From: Paenibacillus montaniterrae
GTDB lineage: Bacteria; Bacillota; Bacilli; Paenibacillales; Paenibacillaceae
Assembly: GCF_018403185.1 (NCBI RefSeq)
Contig: NZ_BOSE01000002.1
Coordinates: forward strand, 620,001 to 684,000
DNA: 64,000 bases
Reading direction: 5' to 3'
Positions 9,089-18,803 of this stretch are shown in pieces. Within the stretch, counting starts at the first letter, position 1. Every line of letters begins with the position of its first letter. The notes under the pieces are model-generated. The model did not search any database. It saw only the letters and a program-made list of their open reading frames with translations, and was not told where the DNA came from. The translations under genes and the position numbers were made by a program.

Positions 9089-10840
9089 CTATTCCTCTCT
9101 TTCCGGGTGGATTGGAAGTATAATTGCAACTACTGCCCCGCCGCCTGTTTGTTCATTGTTATCATATTGAATTGCTATATTTTCGTTATATAACAGTTTT
9201 AGACGTCTTTGTACATTCCATATCCCTGTACGCTCCCCTCGTTCCGTTTCTACGCTTCTGCCCGCCTGAAGCTCGCGCAACACCATATCGTCGAAGCCTG
9301 GTCCGCTATCGCTTATTGTTATTTTCATTCGCGAACCATCTGAATGCTCCTCAAAGCCGACCTGTACCGCTATATCAAGCGGCTCCTCCATCGTAATCGC
9401 ATGTTTAATCGAATTTTCTACAAACGACTGAATAATGAGCGGCGGAACTGGAACATACTCCAAATACGCCGGAGCATCTACCCGCCATACGAGCTGCCCG
9501 GGAAAACGCAACGCTTGAATGCCCAAATAGTTGCTCGTATGCTCCAGCTCATCCTTTAGCTTCACAAACGAAGTATTGCTGCGAAATAAAAAGCGAAAAT
9601 AGTTGATTAAAGCACTGCTCATTTCCTTAATCAGCTCATATTTTTTAACCTTTGCCAAGTTATAGACAATATTTAAAGCGTTCAAGAAGAAATGAGGATT
9701 AACCTGCAGCTGCAGCCGCTGCAGCTCCTCGCGCTGCTTATTCAGCTGCTCCTCGAACACATTGATTCGCAGTGTTTGAATTTCAGTCATCATCGTATTA
9801 AAGGAGTGGCCTAATATTCTAAATTCCTCCGCATCCTTTTCCAAATTAACACGGACTCCCCAATCTCCTACTCGAACCCTGCTCATCGCCAGAAGAAGCC
9901 GTTTTATAGGGTCCAGAAACGTTTGTCTCATAAAATAAAGCCCTACTGGAATAAACAATAGCGCGCCAATCGTAATTACCCATATAAGCTGCTGAAGATA
10001 GGGCAAATTGGCTAAAATATTGCGGTCTGGTATAAGCGCAATCAGCTTGAAATTACCTCTATACGATTCTGTTCCTACAACAACATATTTTCGCTCAGTT
10101 CCTGAAATATAATGGTCGTCAAGGTTTTCCTGAATACTGATGCCATGATCATATACGAAGCTGCTGCTGGTTATCGGCTTCCCTTGCGTATCGGACAGCA
10201 AAGCAACTCCGCCTTCTCCCATTTTTAAAGCCTTGAGCGGCTTTAATAATTCCTCCGCTTTAATCCACCCGCCAAAGTAGACCTCGCCTGTCTGGATAAT
10301 ATTAAAAAGATAATGCTCGCCTCCTACTTGAGCATGCTGCCACCTTTGGGTACGAATCCCCTTTGGTATCGTTTGTTCATCAATCATCGCTACAAAATAC
10401 GCTTTCATGCTGTCTCCTTCCGGGTAGGAAATTTGACTGGAATAAATGTCCATATAGTCATTCCTGTCCTTCACATAGACAAAAAAAGCACCCAACGAGT
10501 CGTACAACGCAATATCCTGCGATAATTTAGTGAATAGATATGATTTCGACAAGTAGTACTGGTCCTCAGATTCAGCAAGCTTAATTGCTATTAAATCATA
10601 GCCATTGCTAACTAATGAGTTCATATATGAATCAATATCATTCAAGTTGGAATCAATTTGATTCATGTGCAGCGTTAATGTATTTTTATACGAATCGGCC
10701 ACCTGTTCACGGACAACATGAATCGCGTAAAAGTTGTTGTACAGCAGCATTATGACGAGCGGCAGCGTCATAATAAACACGCTTAACGTCAATTTAATTC
10801 TTAATGAGCTTTTAGGTCGCATAAAATTAAGCTTTTTCAT
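9089..10840 (-). CDS. Sensor histidine kinase, YesM type
   Basis: A 583-residue membrane kinase: membrane segment 1 at about 16-38, a large extracellular sensor domain (40-280), membrane segment 2 at about 285-305, HAMP linker, the His_kinase domain with the phosphorylated His in QLQVNPHFFLNALN (about residue 383), and a C-terminal ATPase domain with SDSGPGFDD. This domain order defines the YesM/LytS-like group that partners YesN-type regulators. A perfect cre site lies 36 bp upstream, so glucose repression of the whole regulon through this kinase is likely. Confidence 0.9.
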   Translation of the reverse strand: MKKLNFMRPKSSLRIKLTLSVFIMTLPLVIMLLYNNFYAIHVVREQVADSYKNTLTLHMNQIDSNLNDIDSYMNSLVSNGYDLIAIKLAESEDQYYLSKSYLFTKLSQDIALYDSLGAFFVYVKDRNDYMDIYSSQISYPEGDSMKAYFVAMIDEQTIPKGIRTQRWQHAQVGGEHYLFNIIQTGEVYFGGWIKAEELLKPLKALKMGEGGVALLSDTQGKPITSSSFVYDHGISIQENLDDHYISGTERKYVVVGTESYRGNFKLIALIPDRNILANLPYLQQLIWVITIGALLFIPVGLYFMRQTFLDPIKRLLLAMSRVRVGDWGVRVNLEKDAEEFRILGHSFNTMMTEIQTLRINVFEEQLNKQREELQRLQLQVNPHFFLNALNIVYNLAKVKKYELIKEMSSALINYFRFLFRSNTSFVKLKDELEHTSNYLGIQALRFPGQLVWRVDAPAYLEYVPVPPLIIQSFVENSIKHAITMEEPLDIAVQVGFEEHSDGSRMKITISDSGPGFDDMVLRELQAGRSVETERGERTGIWNVQRRLKLLYNENIAIQYDNNEQTGGGAVVAIILPIHPEREE

Positions 10841-10875
10841 ATCGTTTCGACTCCTGTAGCTTGGATTCTACTTCA

Positions 10876-10890
10876 AGATAGCGCTTTCAA
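10876..10890 (-). promoter_or_regulatory. Catabolite-responsive element (cre) upstream of yesM-like kinase
   Basis: The minus strand reads TTGAAAGCGCTATCT, which matches the CcpA consensus WTGNAANCGNWNNCW at every defined position. It lies 36-50 bp before the kinase start codon, where bound CcpA would block transcription. Confidence 0.75.
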
Positions 10891-10952
10891 ATACAGTCTG
10901 AACCCTTTTTCATAACAATCACTGCTTAGAGTCATCATATCGTGTTATCATC

Positions 10953-10990
10953 AAAAAGCAAAGCCGGATCTAATAGGACCCGACTTTGCT
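10953..10990 (-). terminator. Terminator after the sugar-binding protein gene
   Basis: A stem of 14-15 pairs (AGCAAAGCCGGATC with GGACCCGACTTTGCT, including two mismatches or GU pairs) and a 5-nt loop is followed on the minus strand by TTTTT. It lies 40 bp after the binding-protein stop and separates that gene from the kinase gene. Confidence 0.8.
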
Positions 10991-11029
10991 CTATTTATTT
11001 TAGCACATACTTATATTATTAAAAATTGC

Positions 11030-12574
11030 TTACTCTTGCTTCGAGGCGGCCCATTCGTCTAATTGCTTTTGCTTCTCTTCAATAACTTTATCGATACCGG
11101 CTGCCTTCAGTTGATCTCTAAACTCCTGAAGCTTGGATTCAGGATCAATCGAGCCTGTCTCAAGTACAGCTTCATATCGCTTGATAACATTGCTAATAGC
11201 AGTCATCTCATTCTGAACATTACTCGGATTAAAGGTAAAGCCAAGCGCTTTAGATTTTTTCGCGGATTCATTCCACTCCTTAATGCTTTGTGCAAGATCT
11301 GGATCCTCACCCTCTAGCGTATAGGCGATCAAAGGATTGCTTACTGTCAGTGCGTTCATTGTGTAGCCAACATTTGAACGGTCAACACCATCTGGGTAAT
11401 TGATTGTATTTTCCGAGACCTTCACATAGTGCTTGCCTTCAATTCCCCATGTGAGCAAATTAACTAGCTCTTTATCAGTATACATTAGATCCAGAAACTT
11501 CATAACACGTTCCGGATTTTCGGATTGTTGAGCAATGCCCCATAACCCGGTTATAACATCTGTTGTAACGGCATAGGCATCGATGTCAAGATTAACAACA
11601 ACCAATTCCTTGCCGATCAACCGTTCTTCCTGTGCTCTAATCTCCGGCTTATTCATCGTAATGTAAGAAAATGCTTTATCTGCCTTTAATAGATCCGCTT
11701 GCGTTGATTGTGTAGTCGCGGCATCCTTGTTGACATAGCCAGCTTCAAACCAGCGACGCATCACCTGCAATAGCTCTGCATACTCTTCCGTCTCATATAA
11801 ATTGACTAATTGCATATCGTTGTCGAAGCCAGGCAGCACGCCATATCCATCGCCCATTCTATCATAGCTTCTATAAAACTGCATCGCTCTTGATAAGCCT
11901 GATGCTAGCGGCGCGACGCCAGGCTCACTGTCTTTGATAACCTGAAAAATGCTGTCCAGATCTTCGAGTGAGTGAATGGATGTAACATCAATGTTATGCT
12001 TGTCAATTAAATCTTTGCGCATAAAAATAGCTGGTTGTGAAGCATATGAGTGCAAAGTAGGTACGCCATGAATTTTCCCTGCTACTTTGGCAGATTCCAT
12101 GTAGTCAGCGCCAACAGCCTCAACGATGCCTTGACCATGCTGCTCCAGCATATCATCAATCGGCAGCAGCTTTCCATTCAATGCATTAGTTGCGTATTGG
12201 CTACCGATGCCGAAGGTAAACATTAAATCCAGCTTCTCGCCACTTGACGTCATTAGATTCATCTGCTGATCATAGCTGCCAAGACTGATTGGCAGAATGG
12301 ATACCGTTGCATTTAATTTTTCTTGTGTAAGCTTGCTAATTTCGTCTTCAACCAGTTCTATATCTGCTGGAACTGCTCCGAATATTGGCAATGCAATCGT
12401 GATCTCATATGGCGCATCGTCAGCGCTTTCAGAAACTGCCGGATTATTTCCATTGCTGCCTTCCGTTTTCGTGCCGTTGCTTCCATTATTGTTGGTTGAT
12501 GAGCATGCAGAAATAAGCGCTGTCATCAGGACTGCCGCAAGCAGCACGCTAAAAATTTTGACTCTCTTTTTCAC
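11030..12574 (-). CDS. Extracellular sugar-binding lipoprotein (LplA/CUT1 solute-binding protein)
   Basis: 514 residues from GTG 12574. A lipoprotein signal peptide ends in the lipobox LISACSS at about residue 20, so the mature protein would be anchored outside the membrane. The body has the two-lobed solute-binding fold (e.g. KINGVPTL-like segment AGKIHGVPTL and FLDLMYTDKELVNLLTWG). GTG 12574 is chosen because GGGGGGAA lies about 6-8 nt upstream and because an earlier in-frame start at 12658 would place the promoter repeat inside the gene. It delivers oligosaccharide to the permeases at 5452-7314. Confidence 0.9.
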   Translation of the reverse strand: MKKRVKIFSVLLAAVLMTALISACSSTNNNGSNGTKTEGSNGNNPAVSESADDAPYEITIALPIFGAVPADIELVEDEISKLTQEKLNATVSILPISLGSYDQQMNLMTSSGEKLDLMFTFGIGSQYATNALNGKLLPIDDMLEQHGQGIVEAVGADYMESAKVAGKIHGVPTLHSYASQPAIFMRKDLIDKHNIDVTSIHSLEDLDSIFQVIKDSEPGVAPLASGLSRAMQFYRSYDRMGDGYGVLPGFDNDMQLVNLYETEEYAELLQVMRRWFEAGYVNKDAATTQSTQADLLKADKAFSYITMNKPEIRAQEERLIGKELVVVNLDIDAYAVTTDVITGLWGIAQQSENPERVMKFLDLMYTDKELVNLLTWGIEGKHYVKVSENTINYPDGVDRSNVGYTMNALTVSNPLIAYTLEGEDPDLAQSIKEWNESAKKSKALGFTFNPSNVQNEMTAISNVIKRYEAVLETGSIDPESKLQEFRDQLKAAGIDKVIEEKQKQLDEWAASKQE

Positions 12575-12612
12575 TTTGTATTCCCCCCGTGTGATTGAAT
12601 GCTTACACTTCG

Positions 12613-12678
12613 AGTATAGCCTCATCTTTTTAGCAAGGGCTAACAGTTTGCCGACCATCTGGCTACCATTTTCCCGAC
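12613..12678 (-). promoter_or_regulatory. Promoter of the binding-protein gene with tandem direct repeat (site b)
   Basis: Plus-strand 12640-12678 reads CTAAC-N6-CCGAC, then CTACC-N6-CCGAC after exactly 23 bases. On the minus strand GTTAGC is followed after 20 nt by a -10 TATACT (12613-12618). The array starts 66 bp upstream of the GTG start and lies between this gene and the GH78 stop at 12688. Confidence 0.65.
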
Positions 12679-12687
12679 CTTTCCTTG

Positions 12688-15480
12688 TTAACCTAGCTTA
12701 AACTTATAATGACCGCTTCCTGCTGTAAATACAATACGTCCAGCTTCATATCGAGCATCCGGGAACTCGCCAGCTACCACTAGCAAATCATCTTCTGTGC
12801 CTGACAGCATGATTGTCGCCGTTGTGTTTGCAGGAATTTCAAAGCGATAGGCTACAGCTTGCTCTGACTTCTCCCAACTGGAGCGAATGGTTCCATAAAG
12901 AGACTCATATTCTGCGGCTGCATGAGTGAGCGTTCCCCCAACCAATGGCTTCAACATAAAATGCTTGTAGCCCGGCTTCTCCCAAACAGGACGAATTCCG
13001 GCTACGCCAGCGAATAAAAAGTCGCATACTGCCCCATACGCATAATGGTTTAACGATCCTGACAGCTCTCCTTCAGGCGAAATCGCTCGCCAGCTTTCCC
13101 AAATCGTGGTTGCCCCTTTGCTGACCGCATACAGCCAGGACGGGCAAGTATCCTGCTCCAGCAAACGGAAGGCGAGCTCCGCATAGCCGTTATCTGCCAA
13201 TACTTGCAAAATAAACGGAGTGGAAAGGAAGCCTGTATTCAGATGGTAATCCTGCTCGATCACAAGCTGCGCCAGTCTGTCGGCAACCGCTTGCTTTCTG
13301 TTGTCATCCGCCAGCCCGAAAGCGAGTGCTCGCACATTTGGAGCTTGTCTGTCGCCAACGATATATCCGTCTTCGCGAATAAAGTACCGATTATAAACTC
13401 GTTTAATTTTGTGATAACGGGAAAGATACTTCTCGCCCTCCTCAGCCTTGCCCAGCTCAAAAGCCATTTCTGAGAGCAGGCGAGTGGAATAGGCATAGTA
13501 AGCCGTTGCAACATATGGAAGCGAGTCCTTCGATTGGGTCATCGCCGTTACAATATCGTTAAAAATCGTGTCGGCTTCCAGCCACTCCCCCCAATGAAAC
13601 CTCGTATCCCAAATGTAATCAGCATCAAGCTCGCCGTCGGTATAGCTGTGATAAGCCGGAGCGTCCTTGTATTCTTCATTGGCGGTTTTCGCACAAGCAG
13701 CCATATAATCGACCCATGCCTTTGCCGAATCGAACTGCTGCTCCAGAATCGTCTTATCCCCATAGCATAAATACATCGTCCATGGGATGATAACAGCCGC
13801 GTCACCCCAGCCAACAGATCCATCCAGCATGCTGGCTGTACCCGGCTTTGGTCGGCGCATTGCCATCATCGGGTCGGTATTGCCCTTGGAAAACCGTTCC
13901 CATTCCTCGAAATTATGATACCCGATAACCGTTGGTACTGTACTGCCCACGGAACCGTCGGCGAACTGCTCCGCTGCCAAGTCGGCCATCCATTTCTCGA
14001 AAAACGGGTATACGTTCATAAAGTCAGATGCCGTCCTGCAGTACAGCTGTGCGTCTCCCGTCCAGCCCGCTCTTTCTCTGGTAGGGCAATCCGTTGGCAC
14101 CTCCATAAAATTGCTTTTCTGACTCCAGCGCGAATTCGATACCAGCTTGTTGATCAATGGATTGGAGCAGGTAAACTCCCCTGTCTCTTCTAAGTCGGAA
14201 TAAATCGCTACCGCTGTAAACTGCTCTGGCTTCACTTCTCCAGGATAGCTTTTTACCAAAACGTACTGGAATCCAAAAATAGCAAACTGCGGTCGATAGC
14301 TTTCAACTCCGTTTCCGCCCAGAACGTAATGCACCTCCTGGAAATCCTCCAGCGTCCCGTGCGATGCAAGATTTTGCAGCGTAAAGTTGCCGTCCCGATC
14401 CAAAGCTTCACCATGCACTAAAACGACTTTTTCTCCTTTGTCTCCCTGCACTTGAAACTCTACCCAGCCTGCAATATTTTGCCCGAAATCGAGCACAGTC
14501 TCGCCACGCGGTGTTCGCAGCAGCTTCGGCACGAACCGTTCCTTCTGTTTGACAGGCACGCTTCGCGTAGCGATTAAATGCTCATAGCCATCGTCCACAA
14601 CCGTTACCTGCTCCCAGGAAGAATCATCATAGCCGGGCTCGTTCCAGCCCGCTATATCAATGGTTGCATCATACAGCTCCCCCGCCTTCATATCCGACTT
14701 TAGCAGCGGTCCATAAGCGGTTTTAAACGATTCATCGCTGACGACAAGCTCACGACTTCCATCCTCGTATTCCAATACAAGCTGCCCTAAAAAGGCCAAT
14801 TTATATCCGAAATTATTTTTCAGGCTTGCGCCTCCGGTAGTTCCTCTCCACCAGCCATCTCCAAGCATAACGCCTAACGCATTCGTGCCTTCCTGTAAAA
14901 GTGCGGTTACGTCATAGACTTGATACTGCAGCCGCTTATAGTATGAAGTAAAGCCCGGCGTAAACAGATGGTCCGTCCCTTCTGCGCCGTTCAAATAAAA
15001 GCGGTATAAGCCTTTGGCAGTAAAGCAGGCTCGTGCAGCAACAAGTCCTTTCTTGACGATAAACTCCTTCCGGATATATGGCGCTGGTTTATAGGCGTCA
15101 ATGTCCACTTCCTTTTCTGGCTCAATCCACCTTGCTTTCCAATCCGAGGCATGAAGCAAGCCCGTTTCAAAAAAGGCAGGCTCGCTAAATGCCGATTCTT
15201 CCCCATTACTGCTCCATACCTTGACCCGCCAATAGATCCGTTCAAGCGACTTCAGCTCCGGTCCTTCATAGCGAACGCTCTGCGATTCGCTGCCTGCAAC
15301 CTTGCCGCTATCCCAAATCAGATTGACAAAGCTTTCCGTTTTGGCTGCCTGCACCTGATAAGCGCTTTGCACAATATTTGTACCGTCGCTGCGAAGCTTC
15401 CAGCCTAAACGCGGCTTGCTCGCATCTATTCCTACAGGATTATTTAAATATTCCGTTCGTAATGAAATGGCTTCAAGCAT
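12688..15480 (-). CDS. Alpha-L-rhamnosidase, glycoside hydrolase family 78
   Basis: A 930-residue GH78 enzyme that removes terminal alpha-L-rhamnose from glycans or glycosides. Beta-sandwich domains occupy about 1-340, including the Bac_rhamnosid_N region with GDGWWRGTTGG. The (alpha/alpha)6 barrel carries the family signature DCPTRERAGWTGDAQ near residue 475, which holds the catalytic acid Glu, and a C-terminal beta domain follows. There is no signal peptide, so it acts inside the cell. It starts at ATG 15480 behind GGGGAGG and lies 21 bp after the GH1 gene, third in the GH43-GH1-GH78 operon. Confidence 0.93.
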   Translation of the reverse strand: MLEAISLRTEYLNNPVGIDASKPRLGWKLRSDGTNIVQSAYQVQAAKTESFVNLIWDSGKVAGSESQSVRYEGPELKSLERIYWRVKVWSSNGEESAFSEPAFFETGLLHASDWKARWIEPEKEVDIDAYKPAPYIRKEFIVKKGLVAARACFTAKGLYRFYLNGAEGTDHLFTPGFTSYYKRLQYQVYDVTALLQEGTNALGVMLGDGWWRGTTGGASLKNNFGYKLAFLGQLVLEYEDGSRELVVSDESFKTAYGPLLKSDMKAGELYDATIDIAGWNEPGYDDSSWEQVTVVDDGYEHLIATRSVPVKQKERFVPKLLRTPRGETVLDFGQNIAGWVEFQVQGDKGEKVVLVHGEALDRDGNFTLQNLASHGTLEDFQEVHYVLGGNGVESYRPQFAIFGFQYVLVKSYPGEVKPEQFTAVAIYSDLEETGEFTCSNPLINKLVSNSRWSQKSNFMEVPTDCPTRERAGWTGDAQLYCRTASDFMNVYPFFEKWMADLAAEQFADGSVGSTVPTVIGYHNFEEWERFSKGNTDPMMAMRRPKPGTASMLDGSVGWGDAAVIIPWTMYLCYGDKTILEQQFDSAKAWVDYMAACAKTANEEYKDAPAYHSYTDGELDADYIWDTRFHWGEWLEADTIFNDIVTAMTQSKDSLPYVATAYYAYSTRLLSEMAFELGKAEEGEKYLSRYHKIKRVYNRYFIREDGYIVGDRQAPNVRALAFGLADDNRKQAVADRLAQLVIEQDYHLNTGFLSTPFILQVLADNGYAELAFRLLEQDTCPSWLYAVSKGATTIWESWRAISPEGELSGSLNHYAYGAVCDFLFAGVAGIRPVWEKPGYKHFMLKPLVGGTLTHAAAEYESLYGTIRSSWEKSEQAVAYRFEIPANTTATIMLSGTEDDLLVVAGEFPDARYEAGRIVFTAGSGHYKFKLG

Positions 15481-15501
15481 TCCAACAACCTCCCCTTGTC
15501 T

Positions 15502-16773
15502 CTATAGTAATGCGTTGTTTTTCGCTATGCTGCCGTAGTGGTAGGCGCTTGGCTTTGGTGTTCTTGTTTGGGTGGAGCGGTCGACTGCGATTAGCCCGAA
15601 GGTTTTGGAAAAGCCAAGCTGCCATTCGAAGTTGTCCATCAGCGACCAGTGCATATACCCCTGGACTGGAATCCCATCCGCGGCACAAGCCTGAACGCCC
15701 TGCAACGCTTGGTCGATATACGCAATTCTGCGCTCATCGTTCGCTGTAGCAATACCATTTTCCGTGACGATAATCGGCTTTTTCACATGCTCGTAAGCAT
15801 AGCGGATTACCGACTCCAGTCCTTGCGGATAGAACTCATTGCCCATTTGCGTTTTCTCTGCATCAGCAGCTGGAGGAATGTAGCCATCCGGCCCATAAAC
15901 ATAACGCGTATAATTTTGTACGCCAAAGAAATCATCACCCTCTAAGTAGGGAAGGAATTGAAGAAACTCCTCCTGCAAGGCTTGAGCTGCAAGCGCCTCC
16001 CCGCCAGGCAGCGATTGGATGTCGTACAGTGATAACGTAATGCCCACTTTAGTTTGAGGGCTGACGCGACGAATCGTCTCTCTTGCAGCCTCGTGCGCCT
16101 TGAAGATTATGCTTAAGCCTTTCTCGCTTCTGGCGCCCAGGAAGGAATGAATCTCCTGTGGAGGCAAGCCAAATGCTTTGCCTAAAGCTGCGTAGTATTG
16201 CTGCATGCGCTCCATCGAGCCTGTATTAACTCCAACCTGCGCCGTCTCCTGCGCCTGATGGCGCTTAATGATTTTGGCGATCCCGATTGAAATATTCGCC
16301 TCGTTAATCGTACAAACATACGGAATCGCATCGCCCAATTGCTGCATAACATGTTCACAGTAACGAGCAAAGCGCTGCGGAGTTTCCTCGGACTCCCAGC
16401 CTCCAGCACGAATGAGCCACTGCGGTGACGTAAAATGATGCAGCGTTACAATCGGCATAATGTTAAACTCCTGGCATGCCTTTAGTACATCTCGGTAATG
16501 GTCAATCGCTTCCTGATTGAACTGCCCTTCTTCGGGCTCAATGCGAGACCATTCGAAAGAAAAACGGTATGAATTCAAGCCCAGCTTGGCCATTAGCGCA
16601 ATATCCTCACGATAGAGACGGTAGTGGTCCACTGCATCTCCAGACGGCTCCTGAAAAATAGAACCCTCCAAATGCTCCATTAACCAAAAATCTGAATGTA
16701 TATTATTGCCCTCCACCTGATGTGCGGCAGTAGATGCTCCCCAGTAGAAGCCTTCAGGAAAACGCTTTGTCAT
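15502..16773 (-). CDS. Glycoside hydrolase family 1, beta-glucosidase-like
   Basis: A 423-residue GH1 TIM-barrel enzyme. The N-terminal signature is FYWGASTAAHQVEG (about residues 9-22), the acid/base Glu sits in TINEANI and the nucleophile Glu in VTENGIA. The usual TxNEP is TINEA here, a mild departure. The protein is slightly short for GH1 (usually 440-480). It lies between the GH43 and GH78 genes with 21-bp gaps on both sides. Release of beta-glucose or a related sugar from the same imported glycan is likely; the aglycone specificity cannot be read from sequence. Confidence 0.88.
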   Translation of the reverse strand: MTKRFPEGFYWGASTAAHQVEGNNIHSDFWLMEHLEGSIFQEPSGDAVDHYRLYREDIALMAKLGLNSYRFSFEWSRIEPEEGQFNQEAIDHYRDVLKACQEFNIMPIVTLHHFTSPQWLIRAGGWESEETPQRFARYCEHVMQQLGDAIPYVCTINEANISIGIAKIIKRHQAQETAQVGVNTGSMERMQQYYAALGKAFGLPPQEIHSFLGARSEKGLSIIFKAHEAARETIRRVSPQTKVGITLSLYDIQSLPGGEALAAQALQEEFLQFLPYLEGDDFFGVQNYTRYVYGPDGYIPPAADAEKTQMGNEFYPQGLESVIRYAYEHVKKPIIVTENGIATANDERRIAYIDQALQGVQACAADGIPVQGYMHWSLMDNFEWQLGFSKTFGLIAVDRSTQTRTPKPSAYHYGSIAKNNALL

Positions 16774-16794
16774 CTCAATCTCTCTCCTTCATCA

Positions 16795-18615
16795 TTAGCT
16801 GAAAATTATTTTTCCATTTTGCGCGATTACCGGAATCACTTCACCCTCTGTAATTCCGCGCTCATTAAAGGAATCGACTCTTATATACAGTGGCTCTCCT
16901 TTAATCAAAGCCCCGATTGCAGCCTCATTTTTGCCTAATACCATATAGCTGTGGTACAGCTTATCCGGCGCAAAGCCCCATAGTACGTTGTGCCCGACAG
17001 CATTGTCCTGATCCCAGGCAACAGAAAGATCAAGCCCATTGAACACTTCAACCTTCACTCCCGAGGCTTGTGCAGGGGGTTCTCCGTTGCCAATTCCGAA
17101 CACTCTCAAGCCAGAAATGCAGGCTTGTTGACGGAACGGAAGCTCTACGACCGTGCAACGAATATAGCGAGCCTTCACCCCTTCCTCCCTTACAACGAGA
17201 TCATGCGGTAAATCCGAATCTGCTTGCGATTTATCTTCGATCACGAAATACGTATCGCCGTCAAGCGAACCCTCCAAGATCCATCTCGTCACATGCTTGC
17301 GCTGATCAATATATCGCGGCATATGACCCGATTTATGCATTTCGGCCCCTTCGGGAAGCTCAAGCTGCCTATGATCGTCGGCAAAATTAATTTGAACAGC
17401 ATGCACATCGCATGCATGCAACAGATCAACCTCAACAAATTCGCCGCTGCTATTCGTCGCTGCCTTCCACCATGTTTGCACATTTTCATCGGTTGCCTTT
17501 GCTGGTTCATTGCCCGTTATAAAAGAAGAAGCCTTTGTCGGCTTGCGGTACGATAGCAGCATCCATTGCGGGTTTTCCCACGGATTGAGCTTGGCTTGCT
17601 CAAGCTTCATCGGCCAATCGCCGTATCGCTGATTGCAAAACAGCTCGCCATCTTGATCAAATCCGGCTGGCCATAAGCCTAGTCGTCTTTCGAACATATG
17701 ATTGACGCTAATTCTCATCGTAGAGGTATGCCACCAGTTGCCATGGCGATCTTGCAATGTCGACCCGTGGCCCGCTCCCGGAATAAAGCCGCCTGGCTTA
17801 AACGAGTAAGGATTATTTTTCGCTAGTGTAAATGGACCTAGCGGGTTGTCCGACACGTATACCCCATCTGAATACACATTGTATTGTGTGCCGGGACTGG
17901 AATATTGCAAGTAGTACTTGCCGTTGTGCTTATCCATCCATGCCCCTTCAATATAAGGATCATTTCCTAGCATAATTCGAAGTTCTTCCAGTTTTTCGTC
18001 TGCAACATCAGGTATCATTCGTTTATAATTTTGCAGTGTTTGCTCGATCTGTTCAGCAGATTTGGGAGGAATATGATTTTCACCATTCCGTTCATAACCG
18101 ATCACTGACGTATTGCTAAAAATAAGCTCAACAGGCTCGCTCATTGGTCGCATCGTTTCGGAATTTAATTCAACGCCATATATCGGCTTCAGGTTCGAGC
18201 AGCCCCAGTAGAAATACACTCGCCCATCATCATCGACGAATAGATTCGGGTCCCAGAAAGGAAATGTGCCTTCGATTTCCTCGAAGCTTCCATGGATCGG
18301 ATCTTTGGTACGATAGAAAGAGCCATTCTTCTCAGAATTTGAAGCTGTGAAATACATATATTCACCTATTACACTTACATCTGGCGCGTAATCATATATA
18401 GGCATCCCATTTAACGGATGGTATTCCCAATCCGTAAGATTATCACTAACAAGAAAGCCAGCCGTCATCGAGGGAAACAAAAAATACCTGTCTTTAAATA
18501 AAATCAATGTCGGATCTGCTGCCTCTCTGTTGACCCTTAAGCCTTCCATTTGAATAAATTGATACTTATACTCAATATTGAGCGGATTGCAAATATACGT
18601 CATCTCATAAGCCAC
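16795..18615 (-). CDS. Glycoside hydrolase family 43 with C-terminal discoidin-like domain
   Basis: A 606-residue protein. The five-bladed propeller of GH43 spans about 25-350, with the catalytic base Asp in EAADPTLILF, the middle Asp in FWDPNLFVDDDG and the acid Glu in IEGAWMDKHNGKYYLQYS. An F5/8 (discoidin)-like beta sandwich follows at about 355-500, then a short fibronectin-like tail. Such enzymes are arabinofuranosidases or xylosidases. The start is unclear: GTG 18615 has AGAAAGGA immediately before it, and ATG 18603 has the same site 13 nt away. No signal peptide. It heads the GH43-GH1-GH78 operon. Confidence 0.85.
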   Translation of the reverse strand: MAYEMTYICNPLNIEYKYQFIQMEGLRVNREAADPTLILFKDRYFLFPSMTAGFLVSDNLTDWEYHPLNGMPIYDYAPDVSVIGEYMYFTASNSEKNGSFYRTKDPIHGSFEEIEGTFPFWDPNLFVDDDGRVYFYWGCSNLKPIYGVELNSETMRPMSEPVELIFSNTSVIGYERNGENHIPPKSAEQIEQTLQNYKRMIPDVADEKLEELRIMLGNDPYIEGAWMDKHNGKYYLQYSSPGTQYNVYSDGVYVSDNPLGPFTLAKNNPYSFKPGGFIPGAGHGSTLQDRHGNWWHTSTMRISVNHMFERRLGLWPAGFDQDGELFCNQRYGDWPMKLEQAKLNPWENPQWMLLSYRKPTKASSFITGNEPAKATDENVQTWWKAATNSSGEFVEVDLLHACDVHAVQINFADDHRQLELPEGAEMHKSGHMPRYIDQRKHVTRWILEGSLDGDTYFVIEDKSQADSDLPHDLVVREEGVKARYIRCTVVELPFRQQACISGLRVFGIGNGEPPAQASGVKVEVFNGLDLSVAWDQDNAVGHNVLWGFAPDKLYHSYMVLGKNEAAIGALIKGEPLYIRVDSFNERGITEGEVIPVIAQNGKIIFS

Positions 18616-18650
18616 ATCCTTTCTATTTTGCGATAGACTATATAAGCTTT

Positions 18651-18715
18651 ATCATAAAGGAGGGCTCTGCAAGCAACTAACGCTAAGCCGACTTCTTTTA
18701 TGCCGTTTTAACGAC
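18651..18715 (-). promoter_or_regulatory. Promoter of the GH43-GH1-GH78 operon with tandem direct repeat (site c)
   Basis: Plus-strand 18677-18715 reads CTAAC-N6-CCGAC and, 23 bases on, ATGCC-N6-ACGAC. The minus strand has GTTAGT, 19 nt, then TATGAT (18651-18656), the same spacing as at 7353-7417. The array starts 62 bp upstream of GTG 18615. Confidence 0.65.
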
Positions 18716-18751
18716 TTCTCGTTTTAAAGATTGCTTAAAAGATTTGCTATT

Positions 18752-18797
18752 AAAAGAAAAGGCTTGAGCAGCGAGATACACGCGTTGCTCAAGCCTT
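18752..18797 (-). terminator. Terminator after the second GH2 gene
   Basis: A perfect 12-bp stem (AAGGCTTGAGCA / TGCTCAAGCCTT) is followed on the minus strand by TTCTTTT. It lies just after the GH2 stop at 18804, so that gene is a single transcription unit. Confidence 0.85.
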
Positions 18798-18803
18798 GTT
18801 TGC

